A stretch of DNA of 64,000 nt from Desulfolutivibrio sulfoxidireducens (GCF_013376475.1 NZ_CP045508.1:3198001-3262000); one strand, 5' to 3'. Counted from the stretch's first letter, positions 45,717 through 54,455 are shown. Translations and numbers: made by a program. The notes: generated by a model from the sequence alone, not told the origin.

Positions 45717-46721
45717 ATGAGCGAAGAGTTGCCGCAGGATCTCGAGGAAGAATATTATCAGATAAACCGGGATATTCTGCAAAGCTTCAACAAATTCCGG
45801 CCCCCGCTGAACATCTATCGGTTCCGAGAGGACGTGTCCCGGGTCCTCTCCTATTATAGGATGGGGGATCGGCTCTCCAAGGAACAGACCGAGGAACTGG
45901 CCGAAATGGTGGACCAGGGAGTCATCTTCGTCTCCCGGGAGGACCATTCGGTGTACGTCAAGCACATAAGCCACCAGTTGGATCTGGTGCTTCTGGACAA
46001 GCACCTGCTCGAGCACGAGATCGCCGACATCTTCCAGATCGCCCTGACCCGGCGGATGCAGGCCTTTTTCGAACAGCCGGTGAAGGTGGTCTACGACAAG
46101 GTCCAGGAGGACATCTTCACCCTGACCGAATACCTGTGGCAGGATTTCTCGCGCATCAAGGCCCTGGCCAGGCGGCGGCACCATGCCCACAGCCTTGCCA
46201 ACCACTCGGTCAACAGCGGGTTTATGGGCCTTCTGCTCTTCATGCAACGCCTGCCCGGGGACTTCAACCAGGAGCCCAAAAACCGCCAGACCTTTGACCG
46301 CACAGCCCTGGGCATGTTTCTGCACGACATGGGCATGAGCAAGGTACCGGCCTTCATCAGGGACAAGACCAAACCCCTGACCCCGGACGAGCGCCAGAAA
46401 ATCCAGACCCACACCCTGAGCGGCTACGAGATGATCGCCCGGCTGGACATCAAATACCCGGAGGTGGAGAACTGTGTGAACCACCACCACGAGCGCGTGG
46501 ACGGCAGCGGGTATCCCCAGAGGCTTTCCGGACCGGGCATCTCGGACGTGGGGCTTGTCTGCGGCGTGGCCGACTCGTTTTGCGCCATGACCTCGGATCG
46601 CCCCTACGCCAAGGCCATGGACCCCATGGCCGCGGCCAAGGCCCTGTGCGACGACGCCCGGCGCTATCCCTCGGAGACGACCAAACACCTGCTCAGCCAT
46701 CTGGTCAACGAAAAGCGGTAG
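45717..46721 (+). CDS. HD-GYP domain protein with altered HD motif
   Basis: 334 residues. The N-terminal about 150 residues are helical and unrecognised. The C-terminal HD-GYP domain has NHSVNSG, LHDMGMSK, THTLSGYEM, HHHERVDGSGYP and ADSFCAMTSDRPY. GYP is intact, but the canonical HDIGK reads HDMGM, losing the Lys that is strongly conserved in c-di-GMP phosphodiesterases. It may still hydrolyse c-di-GMP or have become a sensor. The ATG has only a weak ribosome site. It is divergent from mraZ and is followed by a convergent CBS gene. Confidence 0.85.
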   Translation: MSEELPQDLEEEYYQINRDILQSFNKFRPPLNIYRFREDVSRVLSYYRMGDRLSKEQTEELAEMVDQGVIFVSREDHSVYVKHISHQLDLVLLDKHLLEHEIADIFQIALTRRMQAFFEQPVKVVYDKVQEDIFTLTEYLWQDFSRIKALARRRHHAHSLANHSVNSGFMGLLLFMQRLPGDFNQEPKNRQTFDRTALGMFLHDMGMSKVPAFIRDKTKPLTPDERQKIQTHTLSGYEMIARLDIKYPEVENCVNHHHERVDGSGYPQRLSGPGISDVGLVCGVADSFCAMTSDRPYAKAMDPMAAAKALCDDARRYPSETTKHLLSHLVNEKR

Positions 46722-46751
46722 TCCTCGGGCCTTTCCACCAGCCCGCCGGCC

Positions 46752-47246
46752 CTACTCCTCCCGGGCCGAGGCGGCCAGCCGGGCCAGTTCGGCCAGCACG
46801 TCCCGGGCGCACACCACCCCCAGGAACCGACCGCCGTCCACCACCGCCGCGATCCGGGAGCCGGCCTCGCGCATGGCGTCCACGACCAGGGCCAGGGCGT
46901 CCCGGGGCTCCACCGAGGGGACCTCGGCGGCGGCGGCCCGCAGCATGTCCACAGCCGGTCGCTCCAGGCAGGCCCGGCATTCCCGGGCGAACACGGCCTC
47001 GAAGTCCGAGGCCCCGAGACTTAGGCGCAGCCCGTCGTCCACGGCGCACCCGGCCAGGGCCGCAAGGATGTCGAAGGCGTCGGCGACGCCCACGAATCCG
47101 TCATCGTCGGTGACCACCACCGCGTCCATATCCGGCGTTGCGGCCAGACCGGCGAAAAGCTTGGCCGTGGCCTGGGCCAGGGTGTCCCCGGGGCCGATGG
47201 CCACGACATCCGCCCGCAACACGTCAAACGCCCGTTTCCTGAGCAT
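46752..47246 (-). CDS. CBS-domain pair protein
   Basis: 164 residues made only of two CBS motifs: FDVLRADVVAIGPGDTLAQA...AVVVTDDDGFVGVADAFDIL and EVPSVEPRDALALVVDAM...IAAVVDGGRFLGVVCARDVL. CBS pairs bind adenosine nucleotides and regulate partners. GGGAGG precedes ATG 47246. The effector is unknown. It follows the HD-domain gene in the same direction after the repeat region. Confidence 0.85.
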   Translation of the reverse strand: MLRKRAFDVLRADVVAIGPGDTLAQATAKLFAGLAATPDMDAVVVTDDDGFVGVADAFDILAALAGCAVDDGLRLSLGASDFEAVFARECRACLERPAVDMLRAAAAEVPSVEPRDALALVVDAMREAGSRIAAVVDGGRFLGVVCARDVLAELARLAASAREE

Positions 47247-47448
47247 ATCCGCCTCCCGGCATGTCCGGCGCGGCGCCCGCCGCGTCCGGGCCCTGCCCGT
47301 TTCCCCCGCGCGGGGGGGTATTCCGATACCATCCGAGGCCAGTTCCACAGTGGGAACCCGTTTCTCCCGCGCGAGGGGGTCCTCCCCGGCATGGCGATGC
47401 GACGCCCCCACACCGGCCGCGCCGAAAATGCCCCCAGTCCAGGCCGGG

Positions 47449-47740
47449 GATCAGTCGAAATGGCCAAAAGCGCGCCCTTGCGCACCTTCCCGGCCACCAC
47501 GGCCCCGGCGTCGTCGGCCCGGATGCCGGGAAAACCCCCGAGGCCTGCCCCACGATCAGTCGAAATCGTCCAGAAGCGCGCCCACGCGCACCTTCCCGGC
47601 CACCATGGCCCCGGCATCGTCGGCCCGGATGCCGGGAAAACCCCCGAGGCCTGCCCCACGATCAGTCGAAATCGGCCAGAAGCGCGCCCACGTGCACCTT
47701 CCCGGCCACCACGGCCCCGGCGTAGTCGGCCCGGATGCGA
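47449..47740. repeat. 105-106-bp tandem duplication of the 3' end of the HD-domain gene
   Basis: The segment containing the last about 26 codons of the HD gene plus its downstream spacer occurs three times, with GATCAGTCGAAAT starting each copy at 47449, 47554 and 47660. The first two (downstream) copies each contain the stop codon and the shared GCCGGGAAAACCCCCGAGG spacer. Copies differ at scattered bases, and the one at 47449 has a small deletion. The 415-bp gap between the CBS and HD genes is otherwise empty. Confidence 0.9.
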
Positions 47741-48918
47741 TAGATGGCCCGCTGCAGATGGTCGGCGGTGATGCCGTTGCGCATGGCCGTATAGGCCTCG
47801 ATGAACGCGGCCAGGCTGTCGCAGACCTTGAGCAGGTAGCCGTCCTTGGGATCGTGGTCGTCGCGGTTGTGCTCGGCGTCCAGGCTTCGCGGATCGAGGC
47901 GGATCACCTTGCCGTCCACCACCGCCGATTCCCGAAACTCCGAGCCCACCTCCATACCCAGAAAATAGGCCAGCCTGTCGGCCAGTTCCGGGAAGCCGCC
48001 CTGGCGCAGAGGACCGAACACCCGCTGCTGGAGTTCGCTGTCCTCGTATTCCTTGATCATGTCCCCGATGTGGCGCACGGACTGCTTGACCGGGGAGATG
48101 ATGTCCCGGGTCAGGAGTTCGGGCAGGTCGTGGAAGAGCCCGGCGAAGAAGTTGTTGTGGGCCCGGGCCGGGCAGGCGTCCACGGCCAGGCTGAAAAAAT
48201 AGGCGTAGCAGGCCACGATGAACATGTGCCCCAGAACCGAGGTCTCGGGGATGCGCGGGGTCTGGGACCATCTGGTCTGGAAGCGCAACTGCCCGAGCAG
48301 CCGGGCGAAGCGGCCGATGGCCGAGCGTTTGCCGGCGAACATGCCGTCGGCCAGGTCGGCCACGCCGGCCAGGTCGCGGAAGGCCGACAGGCCCTCGCGA
48401 AACGACGACTCGATGTCCAGAAGTTCCTCGTCCCAGGGATTTTCGGCCTTGATGAGGTTGTATTCCCAACTGCTGGCATAGAGGTGGGCGGCGCTTAAGA
48501 TGCGCCGGGCCGGGGTGTCGGCCTCGGGCACGGATAGGTAGCCGCGCAGCCGGTCCCAGAAGGGTTCGCCCAGGGAGCGCACCCGGGGTTCGAGTTGTTC
48601 CAGGACCCAGGCCGTGAGTTTTTCGTAGTGGGCCGGGTTGGCCTTGATGCGGTAGAACACCGGGGGCTTGATGTCGGTGATGACCAGCCGGTAGAAGTAT
48701 TCGAAGATGCCGCCCTCGATGATCTCCCCGGCCAGGGCGTGGCGCGCCTTTGGGGGCAGGTCCCCGGAATTGAGGACAAAAAGCATCCAGGCCACCATCA
48801 TCTTGTGGCCCTGCTTGTCCACTTCCACCAGATCCATGGACCGGTGCTTGTCGTTCCAGCGCTTCATGAACGATCCGGCGAAGACGAGTTGCAAAAGGCT
48901 CTTGCGCACGCTGACCAT
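47662..48918 (-). CDS. HD-domain phosphohydrolase-like protein
   Basis: 418 residues. The metal-binding HD pattern is seen in SVLGHMFIVACYAYFFS (first His) and FFAGLFHDLPELLTRDI (HD), followed by D in KVCDSLAAFIEAY. This resembles the YfbR/deoxynucleotidase group with a long N-terminal helical region. Likely a nucleotide or phosphomonoester hydrolase; the substrate is unknown. ATG 48918 has GGGAG. Its 3' end is tandemly duplicated downstream. Confidence 0.8.
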   Translation of the reverse strand: MVSVRKSLLQLVFAGSFMKRWNDKHRSMDLVEVDKQGHKMMVAWMLFVLNSGDLPPKARHALAGEIIEGGIFEYFYRLVITDIKPPVFYRIKANPAHYEKLTAWVLEQLEPRVRSLGEPFWDRLRGYLSVPEADTPARRILSAAHLYASSWEYNLIKAENPWDEELLDIESSFREGLSAFRDLAGVADLADGMFAGKRSAIGRFARLLGQLRFQTRWSQTPRIPETSVLGHMFIVACYAYFFSLAVDACPARAHNNFFAGLFHDLPELLTRDIISPVKQSVRHIGDMIKEYEDSELQQRVFGPLRQGGFPELADRLAYFLGMEVGSEFRESAVVDGKVIRLDPRSLDAEHNRDDHDPKDGYLLKVCDSLAAFIEAYTAMRNGITADHLQRAIYRIRADYAGAVVAGKVHVGALLADFD

Positions 48919-49166
48919 CGGGACTCCCGGCACTGCCTCAAGGATGCGGCCATCCTAGCCCTGGCCCGGGCAAACCGCAACGGCCGGAGCCCCGCGCCCG
49001 CCCCATCGCGATTGGCCGGTCACTCCGCGTACAGCCCCGACCGCTCGACCTCAGGCCCCATTGCCGCGACCGCGCGGCCCGGGTCCCACGAGGATGGCGG
49101 TTTTCTTCCCCGGATAAAATCGATAGGGATCAGCCGACGCACCCGTTTTTCAGGAGCAAAAGCCGC

Positions 49167-50633
49167 ATGCCGCGCCACGATTCGCCCCCCGACTCCCCGC
49201 CCGATCGCGACGTCTCCGGGAAAACCGGCCGGCCCGGGCCGGCCGGGACCGGTTCGCCCCTGGCGGTCCTTTTGACCGTGTGCATCGTCCAGTTCATGGC
49301 CCCGTTCATGCTTACGGCCGTGGGCGTGTCCCTGCCGTCGCTTGGCCGGGAGCTTTCGGCCTCGGCCATGCAGCTTGGCCTGATGGAGCAACTCTACGTG
49401 GTGTCCCTGGCCATGACCATGCTCACCTTCGGCCGCCTGGGGGACATCCGGGGGCAGCGTGGGGTGCTTCTGGCCGGACTTGCCGTGTTCACCGCCCTGA
49501 CCCTGTCTTTGGGCTTCACCCAAAGCGTGGAGATGGTCATGATCCAGCGCTTTGTTCAGGGGCTGGGCGCGGCCATGATGCTTTCGGGCAGCCTGGCCCT
49601 GGTGGCCGCGGCCTATCCCCCGGACAGGCGCGCCCGGGCCATCGGCATCGTGTCGGCCTGCACCTACGCCGGGCTTTCCGTGGGTCCGGTGGCCGGGGGC
49701 TATGTCACCGGGCATTTCGGCTGGCGCGGGGTGTTTCTCATGTCCGCCCCCTTGGGGCTTGCGGCCACGGCCATGTGCCTGTTTTTCATGCGCCAGGGGC
49801 AAAAAAACGCCTCGGGCGAAGGCCTGGACTGGCGGGGAAGCCTAGTCTACGCCGCAAGCGTGGGGCTTTTCATGACCGGGGCGGCCCATGCCGGCACGCA
49901 CCCGGCCGGGTATGGAATGATCCTGGCCGGCCTGCTCGGGCTGGTCTTTTTCCTGCGTTTCGAGGCCCGGATCAAAAGCCCCCTCCTGGACACGACCCTT
50001 CTGTCCCGCAACCGGTTTTTCACCCTCAGCTGCCTGGCCGCCCTGGGGAACTACGCGGCCACCTTCGGCATCACCTTTCTCATGAGCCTGTACCTGCAAT
50101 ACGCCAAGGGCCTGCCGCCGCGCACCGCCGGATTGGTGCTGCTTCTGCAGCCGTTAAGCCAGGTGCTGGCCTCGCTGGCCTCCGGGAGGCTGGCGGACCG
50201 CTTCGAACCGGCCAGGCTGGCCACGGCGGGCATGCTGGCCAGTTCCGCCGGGCTTTTCGCGGCGGCCGCGACCATCGGAATTGATACCCCGGTATGGTTT
50301 CTGGCCTGCCTGCTGGCGCTTATCGGCACGGGATTCGGCATCTTCATCACCCCCAATTCCACGGCCATCATGGGCAGCGTGTCCCGACGCCAGTTCGGGG
50401 TGGCCTCAGGCATGGTGGGCACCATGCGCACCCTGGGCATGGCCGTGAGCATGACCTCGGTGACGCTCATCTTCTCGATCCTCATGGGCGACAGCGCGGT
50501 GTCGGCGGCCACCCTGCCCTGGTTTTTGACCAGCATGCGGGTGGGACTTTCGGTCTTCGCCGTTTTTTCCTGCCTGGGAGTTGTGCTGTCCTTTGGGCGG
50601 GGCCGCAAGGCCGACGCCTCGCCGGTTCGATAG
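49167..50633 (+). CDS. MFS drug-exporter-type transporter (DHA2, 14-TM class)
   Basis: 488 residues, about 14 TM helices. Motif A is GRLGDIRGQRGVLLAG, and the antiporter motif C-like AGLSVGPVAGGYV follows. These are features of EmrB/QacA-type proton-coupled exporters. Substrate unknown. AGGAG precedes ATG 49167. It has no EmrA partner and diverges from the HD gene. Confidence 0.9.
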   Translation: MPRHDSPPDSPPDRDVSGKTGRPGPAGTGSPLAVLLTVCIVQFMAPFMLTAVGVSLPSLGRELSASAMQLGLMEQLYVVSLAMTMLTFGRLGDIRGQRGVLLAGLAVFTALTLSLGFTQSVEMVMIQRFVQGLGAAMMLSGSLALVAAAYPPDRRARAIGIVSACTYAGLSVGPVAGGYVTGHFGWRGVFLMSAPLGLAATAMCLFFMRQGQKNASGEGLDWRGSLVYAASVGLFMTGAAHAGTHPAGYGMILAGLLGLVFFLRFEARIKSPLLDTTLLSRNRFFTLSCLAALGNYAATFGITFLMSLYLQYAKGLPPRTAGLVLLLQPLSQVLASLASGRLADRFEPARLATAGMLASSAGLFAAAATIGIDTPVWFLACLLALIGTGFGIFITPNSTAIMGSVSRRQFGVASGMVGTMRTLGMAVSMTSVTLIFSILMGDSAVSAATLPWFLTSMRVGLSVFAVFSCLGVVLSFGRGRKADASPVR

Positions 50634-51044
50634 ACGTCGGGGCGGTGTTGCGACGGCGTCGTCTCCATCGATCCATATATCCTTAAAAAGACCGTTCCCA
50701 TGATCTGGATGATGCCTTTGGCCGGGACCGCACGGCCATCCTGACCCGGCCATCCCCCTCCCCCCGGGTCTTGCCTCCGACATGCAAATAAACCCCCCAG
50801 GGGTATTGCCACGGATGCCAAAATGTGGATATCCTGCCTCCGACATGGGCCGGATGCCGCCTGACGTGACGCAACCGAGAAGAATCGGGCGCGTTCTTGC
50901 CGCGTCCGTTTGCGGATGCTACATGGCTGACAAGGACTCCCGGGTCCGGATCGCGGCTTGGCCCACAAGGCGTCCAGGGGACGTTCCTCCCCCGGTTCGA
51001 TATCGCGGCGCATGGTTTTTTCACGAAAAAACAAAGGAGGGCGT
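50634..51044. other. 411-bp non-coding region upstream of the octaheme cytochrome gene
   Basis: No credible gene. It contains a near-exact direct repeat, TGCCTCCGACATG, at about 50775 and 50840, each followed or preceded by GGATGCC-like words, which could be regulator sites for the respiratory operon. I found no clear -35/-10 or -24/-12 promoter. Confidence 0.4.
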
Positions 51045-52703
51045 ATGCGACGGACAAGACGGTCGTGGTTCCTCGTGACGGCGTTCGTGGCCGCCGCTGT
51101 GCTGGCCTTCGGACCGGCCGGGGCCAGGACCGAGGCCAAGGAGGACCAGGCCCCGGGGCGCAAACTGGCCCAGAATGCGGTCATGGCCCCGGGCGGACGC
51201 TGGACCACGGTGGACCACTCCAAACTCGAGGCCCTGCAAAAGGACTTCGCCGGGCCCGAGGAGGTCACGGCGGCCTGCCTGTCCTGCCATACCCAGGCCG
51301 CGGACCAGATCCACCACACCATCCACTGGACCTGGATCTGCGACAACTGCGGCGATGGGGCCAACATGGGCAAGTACGGCAAGACCATCAACAACTTCTG
51401 TATCGCCGTGCCCTCGAACGAACCGCGCTGCACCTCCTGCCACATCGGCTACGGCTGGAAGGACAAGAACTTCGACTTCAAGGCCAACACCAGAATCGAC
51501 TGTCTGGTGTGCCACGACACCACCCACACCTATGAAAAATACCCGGCCGGGGCGGGCAACCCGGTCAAGGAGCCCACGGTCTTCCCCGAGTCGGGCAAGA
51601 CCTACCTGCCCCCGGACTACAAGAAGATCGTCGGCAAGGTGGGCAAGCCCGACCGGATCAACTGCGGCACCTGCCATTTCTACGGCGGCGGCGGGGACGC
51701 GGTGAAGCACGGCGACCTGGACAGCTCCATGGCCATGCCCAAGAAATCCCTGGACGTGCACATGGACGCCGAGGGCCAGAATTTCACCTGCCAGCGCTGC
51801 CACACCACGAAAAACCACCAGATCGCGGGCCGGCTGTACACCACCCCGGCCGCTCCCGAGCGCATCAGCCTGACCGAGGCCGACCTGGCCTCCAAGATCG
51901 CCTGCGAGTCCTGCCACAGCGCCACACCCCACAAAACCGACGTCAAATCCAACGACCACACGGACAAGGTGGCCTGCCAGGCCTGCCACATTCCGCGGTT
52001 CGCCCGGATCATCCCCACCAAGATGGTCTGGGACTGGTCCACGGCCGGGCAAAAAAACGCCGAGGGCAAGCCCTTCAAGAAGGACGGTCCCCTGGGCAAG
52101 CCGATCTACGATTCCAAGAAGGGCGACTTCGTGTGGGAGAAAAACGTGGTTCCGGAATACCGCTGGTTCAACGGGGCCATGAGCCACGGTCTGGTCACGG
52201 ACGTCATCGATCCCTCGGGCGTGGTGTCCCTGAACCAGCCCGTGGGCTCGCCCGACGACCCCAAATCCCGGATCATGCCCTTTAAGGTGCACCGGGGCAA
52301 ACAGCCCTACGACACGGTCCAAAAGACGCTGGTCATCCCCAACCTCTTCGGGGGCAAGGATTCCGACGCCTACTGGGCGAAATACGACTGGAAAAAGGCT
52401 ATCGCGGCCGGCATGGCCTACGTGGACCTGCCGTTCTCCGGCGAGTTCGGCTTCGTGTCCACGCAGTTCTACTACCCGACCACGCACATGGTGGCCCCGC
52501 GCGAGCAGGTCGTGCGTTGCGAGGAGTGCCATTCCACCTCGGGCCGTCTGAAGGATCTGCCGGGCGTGTACATCCCGGGCCGGGACGTGTCCGCATCCGT
52601 GACCGGGGTGGGGTTCGCCGCCTCGGCCCTCGCCCTGGCGGGCGTTCTGGGCCACGGGGCGTTGCGCTTCGTTTCCAGAAAGAAAAGGGAGAAGAGGTCA
52701 TGA
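51045..52703 (+). CDS. octaheme c-type cytochrome, tetrathionate-reductase (OTR) family, membrane-anchored
   Basis: 552 residues: signal peptide (FLVTAFVAAAVLAFGPAGARTEA), eight CXXCH heme sites (CLSCH, CTSCH, CLVCH, CGTCH, CQRCH, CESCH, CQACH, CEECH), and a C-terminal TM helix (about 518-540) with a basic tail. In the family the active-site heme is ligated by lysine; the matching region here is MGKYGKTINNFC. Just before it is an extra CDNCG pair (about 99-103), which is not a normal heme site. OTR enzymes reduce tetrathionate, nitrite or hydroxylamine in vitro; the physiological role is uncertain. AAAGGAGG precedes the ATG. It overlaps the cytochrome b gene (ATGA), which would feed it electrons from quinol. 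Confidence 0.92.
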   Translation: MRRTRRSWFLVTAFVAAAVLAFGPAGARTEAKEDQAPGRKLAQNAVMAPGGRWTTVDHSKLEALQKDFAGPEEVTAACLSCHTQAADQIHHTIHWTWICDNCGDGANMGKYGKTINNFCIAVPSNEPRCTSCHIGYGWKDKNFDFKANTRIDCLVCHDTTHTYEKYPAGAGNPVKEPTVFPESGKTYLPPDYKKIVGKVGKPDRINCGTCHFYGGGGDAVKHGDLDSSMAMPKKSLDVHMDAEGQNFTCQRCHTTKNHQIAGRLYTTPAAPERISLTEADLASKIACESCHSATPHKTDVKSNDHTDKVACQACHIPRFARIIPTKMVWDWSTAGQKNAEGKPFKKDGPLGKPIYDSKKGDFVWEKNVVPEYRWFNGAMSHGLVTDVIDPSGVVSLNQPVGSPDDPKSRIMPFKVHRGKQPYDTVQKTLVIPNLFGGKDSDAYWAKYDWKKAIAAGMAYVDLPFSGEFGFVSTQFYYPTTHMVAPREQVVRCEECHSTSGRLKDLPGVYIPGRDVSASVTGVGFAASALALAGVLGHGALRFVSRKKREKRS

Positions 52704-53362
52704 GCACGCCGAACACCCATCGCGAACTGCGCCGGATCTACCTGTACACCCGCTACGAGCGGTTCTGGCACTGGCTGCAGGCCCTGCTCATCATCCTTTT
52801 GCTCCTGACCGGCCTCGAGGTCCACGGCAGCTATGCCTTCCTCGGGTTCGAACAAGCCGTCAGGGTCCACAACTTCGTCGGTCTGACCTGGCTTATCTCC
52901 TTTGCCTTCTTCGTCTTCTGGGTGTTCACCACCGGGGAGTGGAAGCAGTACGTGCCGACCACGAAGATGATGTTCGAGGTCATGAGGTACTACGGGTACG
53001 GCATCTTCGCCGGCCAGCCCCATCCCTGCCCCAAGCGGGCCGACGCCAAGCACAATCCCCTGCAACGCATGACCTACCTGTCCCTGGCCGCGGTGCTTCT
53101 GCCCTTCCAGATGGTCACCGGGCTTTTGTACTACCTCTACAACTCCTGGGCCGATATGGGCATCACCGGGCTGTCGCTTCAGGTCGTGGCCGTGGCCCAT
53201 CTGATCGGGGCCTTCGCCATCCTGATCTTCCTGATCGTCCATGTGTACATGACCACCACCGGGCACACCGTGTTCGCGCACATCAAGGCCATGTTCACGG
53301 GCGTGGAGGAGGTGGAGCACGCCTCCGAGGTCGCGGACTGGGAAAAAAAGACCCCGGCCTGA
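52700..53362 (+). CDS. membrane cytochrome b (b561 / thiosulfate-reductase gamma-like)
   Basis: 220 residues, four TM helices with heme-ligand histidines in YERFWHWLQALLII, VRVHNFVGLTW, VAVAHLIGAFAIL and FLIVHVYMTTTGHT. Such di-heme subunits oxidise menaquinol and pass electrons to a periplasmic partner, here the octaheme cytochrome encoded immediately upstream. Confidence 0.92.
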   Translation: MSTPNTHRELRRIYLYTRYERFWHWLQALLIILLLLTGLEVHGSYAFLGFEQAVRVHNFVGLTWLISFAFFVFWVFTTGEWKQYVPTTKMMFEVMRYYGYGIFAGQPHPCPKRADAKHNPLQRMTYLSLAAVLLPFQMVTGLLYYLYNSWADMGITGLSLQVVAVAHLIGAFAILIFLIVHVYMTTTGHTVFAHIKAMFTGVEEVEHASEVADWEKKTPA

Positions 53363-53367
53363 GAAAT

Positions 53368-53449
53368 CCAGCCCGCGCGTTATCGCGGCTGGACTGTGAA
53401 AATCGAATATGCCTGGATGCGGCGGGGGCCGGAGACGCTTCCGGCCCCC
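53368..53449 (+). terminator. two hairpins after the cytochrome operon
   Basis: 53368-53392 pairs CCAGCC with GGCTGG (inner GCG/CGC, loop CGTTAT). 53424-53449, GGGGGCCGGA-GACGCT-TCCGGCCCCC, is a perfect 10-bp stem. Neither has a T-run, but both lie within 90 bp of the cytochrome b stop. Confidence 0.5.
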
Positions 53450-53605
53450 GGACTACAGGAAAACCCGGTACGCAACGCCCGGGACATCCTCGAGTTTCCT
53501 CTGGCCAGGGCCTTGCCTATGGACCGCTTGCCGCGCTCCATGGACGAGATGTTCGGGGCGTCACCCTTTGACTCTGAAGCGACGGCGCAAAGCTCGACCA
53601 TCCCG

Positions 53606-53776
53606 TCAGTACGGGACTTTTTCGTGAGTTCCACCATACGTCGCCTCCACAAGCCGGACGATGCCGCCCCCGACTTTCCATATCGCCACGAAGGCAGGGC
53701 GTCCCTCGCTCAGGTGGCAGTGGTACCCCCCATGCCTCCCTTTCAGTCGCCCGAAGAGGGTTCCCCGATCTCCCAT
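53606..53776 (-). pseudogene. truncated RelE-like toxin remnant
   Basis: A 56-codon frame reads YHCHLSEGRPAFVAIWKV and ends TYGGTHEKVPY. I associate this C-terminal half with a RelE-like 'cytotoxic translational repressor' family of about 90 residues. The N-terminal half is missing: upstream sequence runs straight into the brnA stop, and no antitoxin with an HTH can be recognised downstream (53380-53605). Most likely decayed; recognition is from memory. Confidence 0.4.
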
Positions 53777-53810
53777 CTCGCCGCGCGGGCCGGGCGCCCC
53801 GCGCCGTCGG

Positions 53811-54167
53811 CTACCGTTCCCGCCCGGCGGACTGACTGGCGATGAAGGCCCGTAGCGCCGCGTTTATGGCCGTCTGATAGCCCTTCTTCTTGCGAGCCCG
53901 AAACCAGGCCACCACGTCCCGATCCAGGCGCAGGCAGACCTTCTCCTTTGTCGCCGGCATGAAGTCCTCAAGACGGACACGCTTGGCCCGCTCGAAAAAC
54001 GCGTCGTCCAACGGCTGGTTGTCCGCGTCCGAGAGGGCGTTGGCGGTCAATTCCTCGTCGGTCATGGCGTCAACTCGCGGCCAATCCGATTGCGACGGGA
54101 GCCTTTCAACCTCTTTGGCGGCATGTCGGGCGATCTTCTTGCCGTCCTTGAGAATTTCAGTCGGCAT
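53811..54167 (-). CDS. brnA: BrnA-type antitoxin
   Basis: 118 residues. The C-terminal ribbon-helix-helix region (KEKVCLRLDRDVVAWFRARKK, then GYQTAINAALRAFI) is typical of BrnA, which binds BrnT and represses the operon. The N-terminal part contains DAMTDEELTANALSDADNQP. Its start overlaps the brnT end by 11 bp. Confidence 0.9.
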   Translation of the reverse strand: MPTEILKDGKKIARHAAKEVERLPSQSDWPRVDAMTDEELTANALSDADNQPLDDAFFERAKRVRLEDFMPATKEKVCLRLDRDVVAWFRARKKKGYQTAINAALRAFIASQSAGRER

Positions 54168-54420
54168 ATTTCCTCCTTTCGCGGGCGTTGGCCTTTCTCA
54201 CGGAGATGATGCGGAATACGTCTCCCCGCATCGTGAAGGCCACAACCAGTATTCGGCCCTTTGCCTCTCCGATGGCTATGCAGCGGCTTTCCCTGTAGTC
54301 GAAGCGGTCATCGACAAGCAGCGTGGGCATATCCTCGAGAACGGCCATGGCCTCGACAAAGTCCACGCCGTGTTTCGAGATGTTCGCCTGCCGCTTGGCC
54401 TCGTCCCATTCGTAAAGCAT
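54157..54420 (-). CDS. brnT: BrnT-type toxin
   Basis: 87 residues, RelE-fold ribonuclease family. WDEAKRQANISKHGVDFVEA, ESRCIAIGEAKGRILVVAFT and IISVRKANARERRKY are BrnT motifs. Toxin-first gene order is normal for brnTA. The ATG at 54420 has no ribosome site; see the promoter entry. Confidence 0.92.
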   Translation of the reverse strand: MLYEWDEAKRQANISKHGVDFVEAMAVLEDMPTLLVDDRFDYRESRCIAIGEAKGRILVVAFTMRGDVFRIISVRKANARERRKYAD

Positions 54421-54455
54421 GGTCAAATTGTATGTACAATATGTCCATAGGTCAA
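54421..54455 (-). promoter_or_regulatory. brnTA promoter and operator, predicted leaderless start
   Basis: On the minus strand TTGACC (54455-54450), 17 bp, TACAAT (54432-54427), then only TTGACC before the ATG. Transcription would start at or within a base or two of the brnT ATG. The -10 box is one arm of a perfect inverted repeat ATTGTA-TG-TACAAT (54427-54440), a likely BrnA site. Confidence 0.75.

Noticed and set aside
47021-48469. 482-codon minus-strand frame through the 105-bp repeats
   Set aside because: Out of frame with both the HD and CBS genes; Arg/Gly/Pro-rich shadow.
53396-53845. 149-codon plus-strand protein
   Set aside because: Low protein character, includes both a terminator hairpin and the antisense of the toxin remnant.
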